Notes: generated by a model not told the origin, from the letters alone. Shown: positions 55,501-63,868, counted from the first letter of the stretch. The stretch: 64,000 nucleotides of DNA from JABDCI01 sp964475835 (GCA_964475835.1 CAYYYL010000003.1:1-64000), one strand, 5' to 3'. Numbers and translations: made by a program.

Positions 55501-56647
55501 CGGGATTGATCACTTCCACAAGCTTCTCAAAGGGAAGTTCCTGATGGGCGAAGGCACCCAGCGTCCCATCCTTCACGCGCTGCACCACTGTACGGAAGGT
55601 GGGGGCCTGGGAGAGATCTGTTCGCATCACCAGGGTGTTGACGAAAAATCCGATCAATCCCTGGGTCTCGAGCCGGCTTCGATTGGTGATGGGCGACCCC
55701 ACGGCAATATCCTCCTGGGAGGTGTAGCGCTGAAGAAGGGCCTTGAACGCTGCGAGGTAAATCATGAAGGGCGTCGCCCCTTCCGTCTGGGCAAGGGCCT
55801 TCAATGCGGCGGTGACTGACTTTGGAAGAAGGATGGAATGCCTGTCGCCCAGAAACCGTTGGACCGCAGGTCGGGGTCGGTCGTAGGAAAGTTGCAGGAC
55901 GGGCAGTCCGGCAAGTTGCTTCTTCCAATACGCGAGATGCCTCTCCAATTCATCTCCCTGAAGCATCTGCCTCTGCCAGCACGAATAATCCCCATACTGA
56001 ATGGGCAGTTCCGGTAAATTCGGCTGGGCCCCGGTGCTGTAGGCCTGGTAGAGGGTCACCAGCTCGTGAAAAAACACGCTCAGCGACCAGCCGTCGGAAA
56101 TGATGTGGTGAAAATTGACGATCAGGAGATGTTCCTGGTGATCCAGTCGAAGAAGGTGAACCTTGAGGAGCGGTCCACGATTCAGATTAAACGCCCAGTG
56201 GATCTGCTCGTACACAAAACGCTGCACCTGCATCTCCCGTTCGATGGCGGAAAACTGCCGAAGATCCGATATCTGCATCGGAATTTTCAACTTGGGATCG
56301 ATGGATTGAACGGGTTGACCGTCGAGGTTCGGAAAAGTCGTCCGCAACACATCGTGGCGACGCACGATTTCATCCAGGCTCTGTCGCAAAGCCTCCACAT
56401 CGAGAGCCCCCTTCAAGCGAAGCGTTTCAGTGATGTTATAAAGATGATCCCCGGGTTTCAGTTGATCAAAAAACCAGAGTCTTTGCTGCGCAAATGAAAC
56501 CGGAGCGCTCTCCCTGTTCAGCCGTGGGGTGATGACGGCAGCCTCCACGGGTTTTGTCACCCCTCCCCCACGAAGTCGCTGCTCCAATAAGGCCCTTTTC
56601 GCCGCAGAAAGCTGTTTCGCCCGAATCGATGATAGAGGTTCAGCCAT
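52508..56647 (-). CDS. NRPS2: C-A(Val-like)-T-TE
   Basis: A 1379-residue module. A short helical leader (LSAAKRALLEQRLRG, about 13-27) precedes an LCL-type condensation domain with SFAQQRLWF and HHIISDG at 180-186. Adenylation: YTSGSTGIPKG near 655. The code residues read D-A-L-W-L-G-G-T-F-K, eight of ten with the valine code DAFWIGGTFK, so an aliphatic residue is likely. Carrier Ser1049 lies in ELGGHSL. Thioesterase: HTLGGGGGGG, Cys1178 in GYCFGG and His1346 in PGTHD. The usual acidic residue position reads MLESS (Glu1205), not Asp. It starts 6 bases after the NRPS1 stop. A TE here, in the middle of the operon, is unexpected. Confidence 0.94.
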   Translation of the reverse strand: MAEPLSSIRAKQLSAAKRALLEQRLRGGGVTKPVEAAVITPRLNRESAPVSFAQQRLWFFDQLKPGDHLYNITETLRLKGALDVEALRQSLDEIVRRHDVLRTTFPNLDGQPVQSIDPKLKIPMQISDLRQFSAIEREMQVQRFVYEQIHWAFNLNRGPLLKVHLLRLDHQEHLLIVNFHHIISDGWSLSVFFHELVTLYQAYSTGAQPNLPELPIQYGDYSCWQRQMLQGDELERHLAYWKKQLAGLPVLQLSYDRPRPAVQRFLGDRHSILLPKSVTAALKALAQTEGATPFMIYLAAFKALLQRYTSQEDIAVGSPITNRSRLETQGLIGFFVNTLVMRTDLSQAPTFRTVVQRVKDGTLGAFAHQELPFEKLVEVINPERDASQNPLFQVMFLYQNEFLKDHQLPGLVLSLQDVNGRTAKFDLTLFMTETVEGLKAVFEYSTDLFDAATIVRLAGHFQSLLESVAADPDRRLSEINILTPIENEQLLGAWTRTGTNYPRDACVHELFQKQVDATPDAIALVSENERLTYRELNRRANKVASYLRSLGVGPDCLVGLSVERSIEMMVGILGILKAGGAYVPLDPRYPKDRLAFMLNDTAASVLLTQQRLLSALPETRARVICLDTELPEIAGASEENVINIMTPDHLAYVMYTSGSTGIPKGVCVPHRGVVRLVKNTNYLTFSESDVFLQFAPLAFDASTLEIWGPLLNGGRLVVFSGQLSSLEDLKAVIEKEGVTTLWLTAGLFHQIVEDNIQALKSVKRLLAGGDILSPSHVRKTLEALPDCQVINGYGPTESTTFSTCYSVPRGREIKDTVPIGRPISNTQIYILDPHMNPVPIGIPGELYVGGDGLARCYLNAPDLTAQKFIPHPFSKEPGARLYRTGDLGRWLHDGTIEFLGRIDHQVKIRGFRVEPGEIEAVLGKHPAIRENLILPRDDSFGNKRLVAYFVPRSLPGPSAGELRNFLSDQIPEYMMPSAFVSMESFPLTPNGKVNRRALPAPEQRGPELQESYVAPRNETETQLARMWSEVLGIQRIGVKDNFFELGGHSLLAVRLITMIKKGLNQYLPLTALFKAPTIEQLVRLLDRNEAASSWSCLVNIQPEGTKPPIFWIHTLGGGGGGGFFRYKKLAELLGPDQPSYGIQAPPEPFTTLQAMASHYIEAIRSLQPNGPYYLGGYCFGGNLAFEMAQQLQAQGQKVAFLAMLESSLHPNRVVKVKWNLEYLSCFVTNLCYWLAEIPELSKTQLIFRLRKAMAQLGRKILRRDTDKHRQIPQLEELINFAEYPEEFRKHAETHWRAFVAYKPRPYPGSAYLFRVKKQPLGAFDMDLEWKQFIQNGLHVHVVPGTHDGIFDEPFVRELASQMKTCLTQVKKQPFQPTQS

Positions 56648-56653
56648 GATGAA

Positions 56654-59600
56654 TCATCCAGCCTGTTGTTGAGGATAAGGCTCCATTCCGGCAAACCGTT
56701 GAGCCTCCGCATCGCTCAACTGTTCCAACTCCTGAATCAGAATCTCCTCGATGGCCAACGCAAGCTGTTCAATGGTAGGGGCCTCAAAAAGCTGACGCAG
56801 GGGCATGTCGATCTGGAAGGTTTTGCAAATGCGGGAGAGCACCTGGATGGCCTGAAGGGAATCCCCTCCAATTTCGAGAAAGTTATCATGCACCCCAAAC
56901 TCCTTCTGACCCAGCACCTCCACCCAAATACCTTCAAGCGCCTGTTCGGTCGCGTTGCGCGGAGCAACCCGCCCTTCCGCACTCCCACCGCTGGCGCGTT
57001 CCGGTGCGGGAAGCGCCTTTCGATCCACTTTTCCATTGGAACTCAGCGGCAGCGCATTCAACACCACAAAGGCGGCCGGAACCATGTACTCGGGAAGCTT
57101 TGCCCGGAGGAAATCACGTAGCATGCCGGGGCAAAGCTCTTTTCCATGATGCGGCACCACATAGGCAACCAAACGTTTGTGTCCCCCATCATCCCGGGCC
57201 GCCACCACAGCCTCCTTCACGTCCGAAACCTTGAGAAGAGTTGTTTCAATTTCACCCAATTCAATTCGGAACCCGGAAATTTTGACTTGAAAATCTTCGC
57301 GTCCAAGGAATTCGATATTCCCATCGGGAAGGTACCGACCAAGATCCCCTGTACGGTAAATGCGTTCGCCTGTTTCCGGATGAACCACGAAACTGGCGCC
57401 CGTCCTTTCCGCATCCCGCCAGTACCCCAACGCCACACCAATGCCGCCGATATAAAGCTGCCCCGGCACCCATGCGGGACAATCCTGCATCCGGTCATTG
57501 AGCACGTAGAATCGTTGATTCACCATCGGCTTGCCATAAGGAATGCTTTTCCACTGGGGGTCGATTTTTTCAATCGGATAGATGATCGACCAGATGGAAG
57601 CCTCCGTCGCGCCCCCGAGGCTGATTAATTTGGTTTCCGGGGACATCTGGCGAAGACGCCCAGGCAGCCCCACCGGGATCCAGTCGCCACTCATCATGAT
57701 CACCCGAAGAGTTTCCGGAACTTTCTGTGCACGGCTTTCGGCAAAATCGGTCATCATTTCCACAAGCGCTGGAACCGAATTCCAAAGGGTAACCTTTTCC
57801 TCCGTCACCCATCGAATCCATCGTTGCGGCTCACGCAGGGCATCCGATTCAGGCATCACTATGGCCCCCCCGGCTGAAAGAATGCCAAAGATATCGTAAA
57901 CCGAGAGGTCGAAATTCAGGGCGGAAATCGCAAACGTCCTGTCCCGGGGGCCGACCTCAAAACGTTCATTGATATCCACAATCGTGTTCAGGGCGCCCCG
58001 ATGATCAATCATCACCCCCTTGGGCAATCCCGTCGAGCCGGAGGTATAGATGACATAGGCCAGATCCTCGGGGTTCTGCACCTGGGGCAAAGGTTCAATG
58101 CAAAGGCTGGAAAGGTTTTCCAGACTTACCACCAGTCGCTCGATACCCACAGGCCACTTCACCCGGGCATCGGCAGATGGCTGGGTTAATACACATTTCA
58201 CCTGCGCATGCTCCAAAAGATAAGCGATACGTTCCGCTGGAAGATTCGCATCGATGGGCAGATAAGCCGCCCCGGACTGGAGAATGGCCAGCACGGCAGG
58301 AATCTGCTCCCATCCCTTTTCCATGACGACCCCGACGAGTGAATTCGGCTTCGCCCCCATGGTTCTCAGACGATGTCCCAGGTGGTTGGAAAGCCGGTGG
58401 AGTTCGTCGTACGTCAAACGGGCGGTCGATGAAATCACGGCAGGTTGATTCGGCTGGAAGGAAGCCTGCTCCAGAAATGCCGTGTGAAGCAACCCGGTGG
58501 GCACAGGACGCTCCGTCCCGTTGATCCATTTACGTTTCTCCTGTTGGGCCTTGGGAAGAAGATCGAACTGCCGTGACAACCAAGCCCCCTCATCCCGGGC
58601 CAGATGAGCAATTAGCTTCGAATAAGCGGCGAACATTTCATCGAGAAATCCCTCGGGAAAAAGTTCGTCCACAGAATCCCAATCCAGAACCAGGCCATCC
58701 CGATCCTCCATCACACAGTGATCCAGCCAAACCTGGGGAGTCTGATACGTATTATGAACAATCTGCCCCAGAGCATCCCATCCACTGGTCCCTCCCTCAC
58801 CCTCCTCAAGATTGAGGATGCTCGTAAAGACAATAGGCATGTTGGCGCGCGTTGCAGCCCCATGCAGGCGGGCAAGTTTTCGCAGAACCTGAAGTCCGCT
58901 CACATACCGGTGATCCAGGTCATCCCAGAGTTGCTGCTGTACCTGCCGGACCTTTTGCTCAAAGGTACGGTCCCCACTCAAATCCACTCCCAACATGGTG
59001 AGTGAGGTGAAATCCCCCACCACATCATTGACCTGGGGATGAAGGGGAAGGCGGTTGAAAAGGGTGAGATTGAGCGTGAAACGCGGCGACTTACTCCAGG
59101 CGGCAAGGACCTCCGCAAACGCGGTAAACAGCACAACCGAGGGGGTCACCCCCGCGCGTTTCGCACGTGTCTTGAATCGATGCCACGATTTCCAGTCAAG
59201 CTTAGCCTCACGCCGGACAAATCTGGGGGCATCTATGGAGGCTGGATTTTTCGCCAATGGGAGGTCAGGCGCCGGAGGAAGGTCGGGCACGCGCTTGTCC
59301 CAATAGTCCATGGACGTACGATAGAGGTCCGTTTCCTTTAGGGCCGCTTCCGACAAAACATAATCCCGGAACGTGAGTTCGAGCGGGGGAAGAACCGCGC
59401 TGGGATCCTTATAAAGCGCCGCCAGTTCCTTCACCAGGACCTGCTCCCCCATCGCATCTGTCAACAGGGCATCAATACTGATGTGCAGACGGGATAGCCC
59501 CCCATCGAGCCGACTCACACGAAACTCAAAAAGCGGCCATTTGTCGGCTGGAAGCACCTGGTGGGAAAGCTCATCGCGCACTTTTTTTAAACTCGCCTCA

Positions 59601-62600
59601 ACCTCCGCCTGCGGTTTTCCCGCCAGATCGAGAGTTCCAATCCGGTAGGAGGGTACTTCGCGCAACACTTTCTGGGTTCCATCCGGAAGAATGATCGCCC
59701 GCATCATGTCATGGCGTTGAATCACCAACTGAAGGGCCGATTCCAAAACGGGAACATTCAGATCCTGCGCATCAATCTCCATGTACGTGTGGCAGGCGAC
59801 ATTTCCCATTTGGAAGGAGTTTCCACGTCCAATCCAGTACGCCTGCTGCACCTCCGTCAGAGGGAAGGCTTCATACCGTTCGGCGGGTGCGGGTTTGACT
59901 GTGGGAAGGGTGTCACATCGAACCGCCTTTGCGAGACTGGTTGAAAGATGTGCCGCGAGCCCAGCAATGGTAGGGGATTCAAAGAGGGCGCGAAGGGAAA
60001 GGTCCTTTCCAAATTCCTCGCGAATCCTGAAAATAAGGAGGGTCGCCAGGAGGGAATGTCCTCCCAACTCGAAAAAGTTATCGAATATTCCAACCTGTTT
60101 AACCCCCAAGACCGTCCTCCATATCCCTGCGAGTCGCGTTTCCACGTCATTTCGTGGGGCGACCACCCCCTCGCGGGTTTCCTGGACCTCCGCACCCATG
60201 GGGGGAAGCGCCTTGCGATCGGTCTTTCCATTGGGAGTCAGAGGAAGCTGATCCAGAAGCATCCAGGAGGTCGGTACCATGAACTCCGGAAGTTGCCCCT
60301 TCAAATAGGTTTTAAGCTGCTTCAGATCAAAATTTGCGCGATCCACAGGAACCACGTAGGCCACCAGCCGAGAAATACCTCCTGCTGTCTGCTGGGCGAC
60401 TGCCACCGCGGCGCGTACTCCCTCAAAACGACCGATGGCCCCCTCGACTTCGCCCAACTCCACTCGAAAACCACGGATCTTCACCTGATCATCCATCCGT
60501 CCGATCAGCTCCAAATCTCCGCTTTCAAGGAATCGCCCCAGATCCCCCGTTCGATAAATCCTCGCCCCTTGAGACTTCGACAGGGGGTCCGCAATAAATT
60601 TCGCCGCCGTGAGCTCAGGCTGATTCAAATAGCCACGCGCAACGCCCGCCCCCCCAATGCAAATTTCACCCACCACGCCGGCAGACACGGGTCTCTGCTT
60701 TTCATCCAGGATATGGATCTGGGTGTTGAGAAAAGCGCGACCAATCGGCACCACCCCATCATTCGAATGCGTCGAAAGATCCCCTTCAAAATAAGTACTG
60801 TCAATGGTGGCCTCTGTCAGCCCATACGAATTGATCAACCGTGTCCCCGAAGAACAGAGCTGCTTGAACTCCAAATACTCCTTCACATACCAGACATCGG
60901 ATCCCGCGATCAGTAATCGAAGGGGGGGAAGCTGCCGCCGGGCATCCCGAACGTACTGGACGAGATTCCGCAACACAGCAGGAACAAACTCCGCACAATC
61001 CACCCGTTCACGAATCATCAAGTCGCAAAGCCTGTCCGGACTCAGTAAAAATTCACGGGGACAAAGCACCAGCTTCGCCCCCGAACAAAGCGCCCTTACC
61101 ATGTCTCCAGCAAAAACGTCGAAGGAAAAACTCGCCATCTGCAAGTGACAGCGGATGGATTTCAAGTCATAGGCAACCTCCCAACCGTGGTAGGCATTTA
61201 CCAGATTGCCATGGGAAATCATCACCCCCTTGGGTTTCCCCGTGGAACCGGAGGTATAGATGACATAAGCCAGATCCTCAGGGGACCGGGGAATTTCCAA
61301 ATTTTCCTCTGATTCCTTTGAAATCACCGGCCAGGAGGTGTCGAGTTCCAGCAACGTTCCCTGAAATTGGGGCAGATCCTTCAACACCTCCCGGGTCGTT
61401 ATCAGGAACTCCAGACGGGCATCCCCCATCATGTAGCGAATGCGCTCCGCAGGATAGGCATGATCAATCGGAACGTAGGCGGCGCCCGCTTTGAGCACCC
61501 CCCAGATCGCAACCATCATATCGACCCCACGGTCGAGACAGATTCCCACAAGGTCGCCCTGCGCCACCCCCTGTTTATTCAAGGATCGGGCCAGTTGATT
61601 GGCTCGCGCGTTGAGTTCCCCATAAGTGAGACTTTTCCCTTGGTAGGCCACCGCCACGGACTGGGGTGACACCAACGCATGTCGTTCAAAAAGGTCACAC
61701 AGACTCTCGATCCGGTCCTGCTGGGAAACGGCGCCCACGGATACCTCCAAAGGCTCGGCATCCCAATCCGTTGGCAATTGCAGATCAATCCGGGAATCCA
61801 CTCCCCTGCCACACATGTCCTCAAGAAGGGCTTCAAACTGGTCCAGAAGTCGACAGATCACCCTTTTATCGAAAACGTTCGAGTCGAAACTGATTTCGAA
61901 ACGCATTCCCGGATCGGCATACACCGACAAGGTCAGCAAAAAATTGGTTCTTTCGTGCAACTGCAGGGAATGCAACTTCCAATGGCTTAACGCGGAATGG
62001 ACCATCGCCTCAGGAGACTTGTTTTCGAACACCACCAGGGTTTCAAACAAGGGCAGCGAGGGATGAATGCGGGTCCAGCGATGCAACGACCCAAGTGGCG
62101 TATGCTCGTGCTCCCTGACCTTCAGGCTCTGCTCCCGAAGCGATCGAAGAAGCCCCCCCATGGTCATGGATTCCTCCAGGCGAACACGCACAGGGAGGGT
62201 ATTGATGAAGAGCCCCACCATGTCATCCCCCCCTTCAAAAAACGATCGACGACAGGCACGGGTGGCTCCAAAAACAATATCCCGCCCGCCGGTGTGACGC
62301 CCAACAAGAATGGTCCATGCCGCCTGGATCAACGTGTTCAGAGTCACCCCATGCTCCACGGCAAATTGACGCAGCCGGGCCGTGACAGCCTCCGAAAGCT
62401 GCAGGGTCTCCATCCCTGATTCCAAATCACCTTCGAACCCGGAGGATGATCCTGCAAGGACGTCCTTCAGCCTGGGGGGATCAAAAAGGCCAGCAAGGAG
62501 TTCCTTCCAAAACGCATCATCCTTGCTTGAATCCCTCCCTGCCTGCCACTGAATAAAATCCGCATAGGCCCGCGGGGGGGAAGGCAAATCGTTCTTCCCC

Positions 62601-63079
62601 TCGTAGATTGCTTCAAGATCCTTCAAGACCAAAGGAAAAGATCTCCCATCAAGAAGAATATGATGAAAGCTCCAGATCAGGAGACTCTTCGAGCTACCAA
62701 GACGGATCAGCCTCAAACGCGTGAGGGGTGGTTTGCCAAGATCAAATCCCCGGTCGCGATCTCCAACTAGAAATTGGGCGAGCTTTTCCTCCTGTTCCTT
62801 TGAGGAAACACCACTCCAGTCATCCACCGTGAGATCCACCCCCACTTCGCCCGAAACTTCCTGAAGCGGTTCCTTAACATTTCGCCAGTTGAAGGAAGTC
62901 CTCAGAATGGCATGACGGCGCACCACCGCCAACCACGCTGCCCTTAAACGCCGCTCCTCCAGTTCGTGGTCAAACCAGAGCACCATTTGCTCAATATCGA
63001 CCCCCGAATGCCGGTCGGCAAGGTGATGAAATAACATCCCCTGCTGCATGGGCGAAAGAGGATAACTCCTTTCGATCAC
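56654..63079 (-). CDS. NRPS1: C-A(Orn-like)-T-Cy-A(Cys)-T
   Basis: A 2141-residue bimodular synthetase. Module 1: condensation with LSPMQQGMLFHH and HHILLDG (139-145); adenylation YTSGSTGKPKG at about 608, code D-V-G-E-L-A-S-I-D-K, close to the ornithine code DVGEIGSIDK; carrier Ser1009. Module 2: a heterocyclisation (Cy) domain at about 1070-1500. It has FPLTEVQQAYWIGRG, the DxxxxD pair Asp1203/Asp1208 in place of HHxxxDG, GDFTSL near 1355 and TPQVWLDH near 1447. Its adenylation code is D-L-Y-N-M-S-L-I-W-K, nine of ten with cysteine, and its carrier Ser2074 lies in IGGDSL. It should make a thiazoline. No oxidase or epimerase domain is present. The GTG start at 63079 overlaps the PPTase stop (GTGA) behind a G-rich stretch. 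Confidence 0.93.
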   Translation of the reverse strand: MIERSYPLSPMQQGMLFHHLADRHSGVDIEQMVLWFDHELEERRLRAAWLAVVRRHAILRTSFNWRNVKEPLQEVSGEVGVDLTVDDWSGVSSKEQEEKLAQFLVGDRDRGFDLGKPPLTRLRLIRLGSSKSLLIWSFHHILLDGRSFPLVLKDLEAIYEGKNDLPSPPRAYADFIQWQAGRDSSKDDAFWKELLAGLFDPPRLKDVLAGSSSGFEGDLESGMETLQLSEAVTARLRQFAVEHGVTLNTLIQAAWTILVGRHTGGRDIVFGATRACRRSFFEGGDDMVGLFINTLPVRVRLEESMTMGGLLRSLREQSLKVREHEHTPLGSLHRWTRIHPSLPLFETLVVFENKSPEAMVHSALSHWKLHSLQLHERTNFLLTLSVYADPGMRFEISFDSNVFDKRVICRLLDQFEALLEDMCGRGVDSRIDLQLPTDWDAEPLEVSVGAVSQQDRIESLCDLFERHALVSPQSVAVAYQGKSLTYGELNARANQLARSLNKQGVAQGDLVGICLDRGVDMMVAIWGVLKAGAAYVPIDHAYPAERIRYMMGDARLEFLITTREVLKDLPQFQGTLLELDTSWPVISKESEENLEIPRSPEDLAYVIYTSGSTGKPKGVMISHGNLVNAYHGWEVAYDLKSIRCHLQMASFSFDVFAGDMVRALCSGAKLVLCPREFLLSPDRLCDLMIRERVDCAEFVPAVLRNLVQYVRDARRQLPPLRLLIAGSDVWYVKEYLEFKQLCSSGTRLINSYGLTEATIDSTYFEGDLSTHSNDGVVPIGRAFLNTQIHILDEKQRPVSAGVVGEICIGGAGVARGYLNQPELTAAKFIADPLSKSQGARIYRTGDLGRFLESGDLELIGRMDDQVKIRGFRVELGEVEGAIGRFEGVRAAVAVAQQTAGGISRLVAYVVPVDRANFDLKQLKTYLKGQLPEFMVPTSWMLLDQLPLTPNGKTDRKALPPMGAEVQETREGVVAPRNDVETRLAGIWRTVLGVKQVGIFDNFFELGGHSLLATLLIFRIREEFGKDLSLRALFESPTIAGLAAHLSTSLAKAVRCDTLPTVKPAPAERYEAFPLTEVQQAYWIGRGNSFQMGNVACHTYMEIDAQDLNVPVLESALQLVIQRHDMMRAIILPDGTQKVLREVPSYRIGTLDLAGKPQAEVEASLKKVRDELSHQVLPADKWPLFEFRVSRLDGGLSRLHISIDALLTDAMGEQVLVKELAALYKDPSAVLPPLELTFRDYVLSEAALKETDLYRTSMDYWDKRVPDLPPAPDLPLAKNPASIDAPRFVRREAKLDWKSWHRFKTRAKRAGVTPSVVLFTAFAEVLAAWSKSPRFTLNLTLFNRLPLHPQVNDVVGDFTSLTMLGVDLSGDRTFEQKVRQVQQQLWDDLDHRYVSGLQVLRKLARLHGAATRANMPIVFTSILNLEEGEGGTSGWDALGQIVHNTYQTPQVWLDHCVMEDRDGLVLDWDSVDELFPEGFLDEMFAAYSKLIAHLARDEGAWLSRQFDLLPKAQQEKRKWINGTERPVPTGLLHTAFLEQASFQPNQPAVISSTARLTYDELHRLSNHLGHRLRTMGAKPNSLVGVVMEKGWEQIPAVLAILQSGAAYLPIDANLPAERIAYLLEHAQVKCVLTQPSADARVKWPVGIERLVVSLENLSSLCIEPLPQVQNPEDLAYVIYTSGSTGLPKGVMIDHRGALNTIVDINERFEVGPRDRTFAISALNFDLSVYDIFGILSAGGAIVMPESDALREPQRWIRWVTEEKVTLWNSVPALVEMMTDFAESRAQKVPETLRVIMMSGDWIPVGLPGRLRQMSPETKLISLGGATEASIWSIIYPIEKIDPQWKSIPYGKPMVNQRFYVLNDRMQDCPAWVPGQLYIGGIGVALGYWRDAERTGASFVVHPETGERIYRTGDLGRYLPDGNIEFLGREDFQVKISGFRIELGEIETTLLKVSDVKEAVVAARDDGGHKRLVAYVVPHHGKELCPGMLRDFLRAKLPEYMVPAAFVVLNALPLSSNGKVDRKALPAPERASGGSAEGRVAPRNATEQALEGIWVEVLGQKEFGVHDNFLEIGGDSLQAIQVLSRICKTFQIDMPLRQLFEAPTIEQLALAIEEILIQELEQLSDAEAQRFAGMEPYPQQQAG

Positions 63080-63828
63080 AAAATCCCCCCAACATCCCGA
63101 ACTTCCACCCCACTCATGTCGCCCTCCAAACAAATCGCACCCACATACCGCGTGCCAAGGGAAAGATCCCGAAGGGTCCACGTCTCCCCACCCCAGGTTT
63201 CCCCGGAAAACTGAACGCAGGCCGTTTCGGGTGGAAACACCTCAAACTCTTGTAGGGAATAACTCAACCCCCTTCCCATCGCCTTCACAAAGGCTTCCTT
63301 CCGAGTCCAACCCGAAAAAAACAGACGCTTTCGTTTTGTAGGATCCAGGGCCTTCCAGAAATCAAATTCCTTCCCAGTGAAAATCAATCGAGCCACGTTC
63401 TCCATGTCTTCCAATTCCCGAACCTCCTCCAAATCCACCCCAAGCGGACGCCCCCACCTGATACCAATCATTCCACAGCCGCCGGCATGGGAAAGATTAA
63501 AGTGAAGGGACGGCTCCTCCGAAAGAAAAGGCTTACCCCAAGCATTTTCCCTAAAGTCGAGCCCCTCCGGTGCCGACATAAGGTAACCCCCTAGTAAGCT
63601 CCTTAAAAGCCCATGAGACACGATAAAATTGACCCGCGAGTCAGCCGATTGAAATCGTTCCGCTCGCTCCCGTTCAGCGTTAGAAAGAATTTTCAAAAAA
63701 TGTTGGACAGCGTACTTTTGCACATCAAAGCACCACACATGCACCTCCTGACCCAAACGAAACAAATCCATTGGCGGAGCTTCAATCTCCTCCAATCCTG
63801 ATGGGACCATTTGGGTAGGGACGTTCAT
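63076..63828 (-). CDS. Sfp-type 4'-phosphopantetheinyl transferase
   Basis: A 250-residue enzyme that attaches phosphopantetheine from CoA to the carrier-protein serines of the NRPSs encoded next door. Motifs are LHFNLSHAGG (P2), the magnesium site GVDLEEV (Asp132, Glu134) and WTRKEAFVKAMGRGL at 174-188 with the third acidic residue. The two-halves length is that of Sfp rather than AcpS. It is the first gene of the operon and is coupled to NRPS1 by a 4-base GTGA overlap, which would tie PPTase and synthetase levels together. Confidence 0.95.
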   Translation of the reverse strand: MNVPTQMVPSGLEEIEAPPMDLFRLGQEVHVWCFDVQKYAVQHFLKILSNAERERAERFQSADSRVNFIVSHGLLRSLLGGYLMSAPEGLDFRENAWGKPFLSEEPSLHFNLSHAGGCGMIGIRWGRPLGVDLEEVRELEDMENVARLIFTGKEFDFWKALDPTKRKRLFFSGWTRKEAFVKAMGRGLSYSLQEFEVFPPETACVQFSGETWGGETWTLRDLSLGTRYVGAICLEGDMSGVEVRDVGGIL

Positions 63829-63840
63829 TTACAAATAGGT

Positions 63841-63868
63841 AGAATATACCAGAATATTTATCTGGCAA
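63841..63868 (-). promoter_or_regulatory. Possible promoter of the PPTase-NRPS operon
   Basis: On the minus strand, TTGCCA (63868-63863), a 16-base spacer and TATTCT (63846-63841) precede the ATG at 63828. The predicted transcript would begin only about 5-8 bases before the start codon. The last 172 bases of the window (63829-64000) are AT-rich and hold no gene I can support. The operon therefore probably starts here, though the edge hides anything further upstream. Confidence 0.4.

Noticed and set aside
63077..63181. ATG-initiated longer form of NRPS1
   Set aside because: The extra 34 residues lie over the PPTase gene and are unlike any C-domain leader. The GTG at 63079 couples to the PPTase stop.
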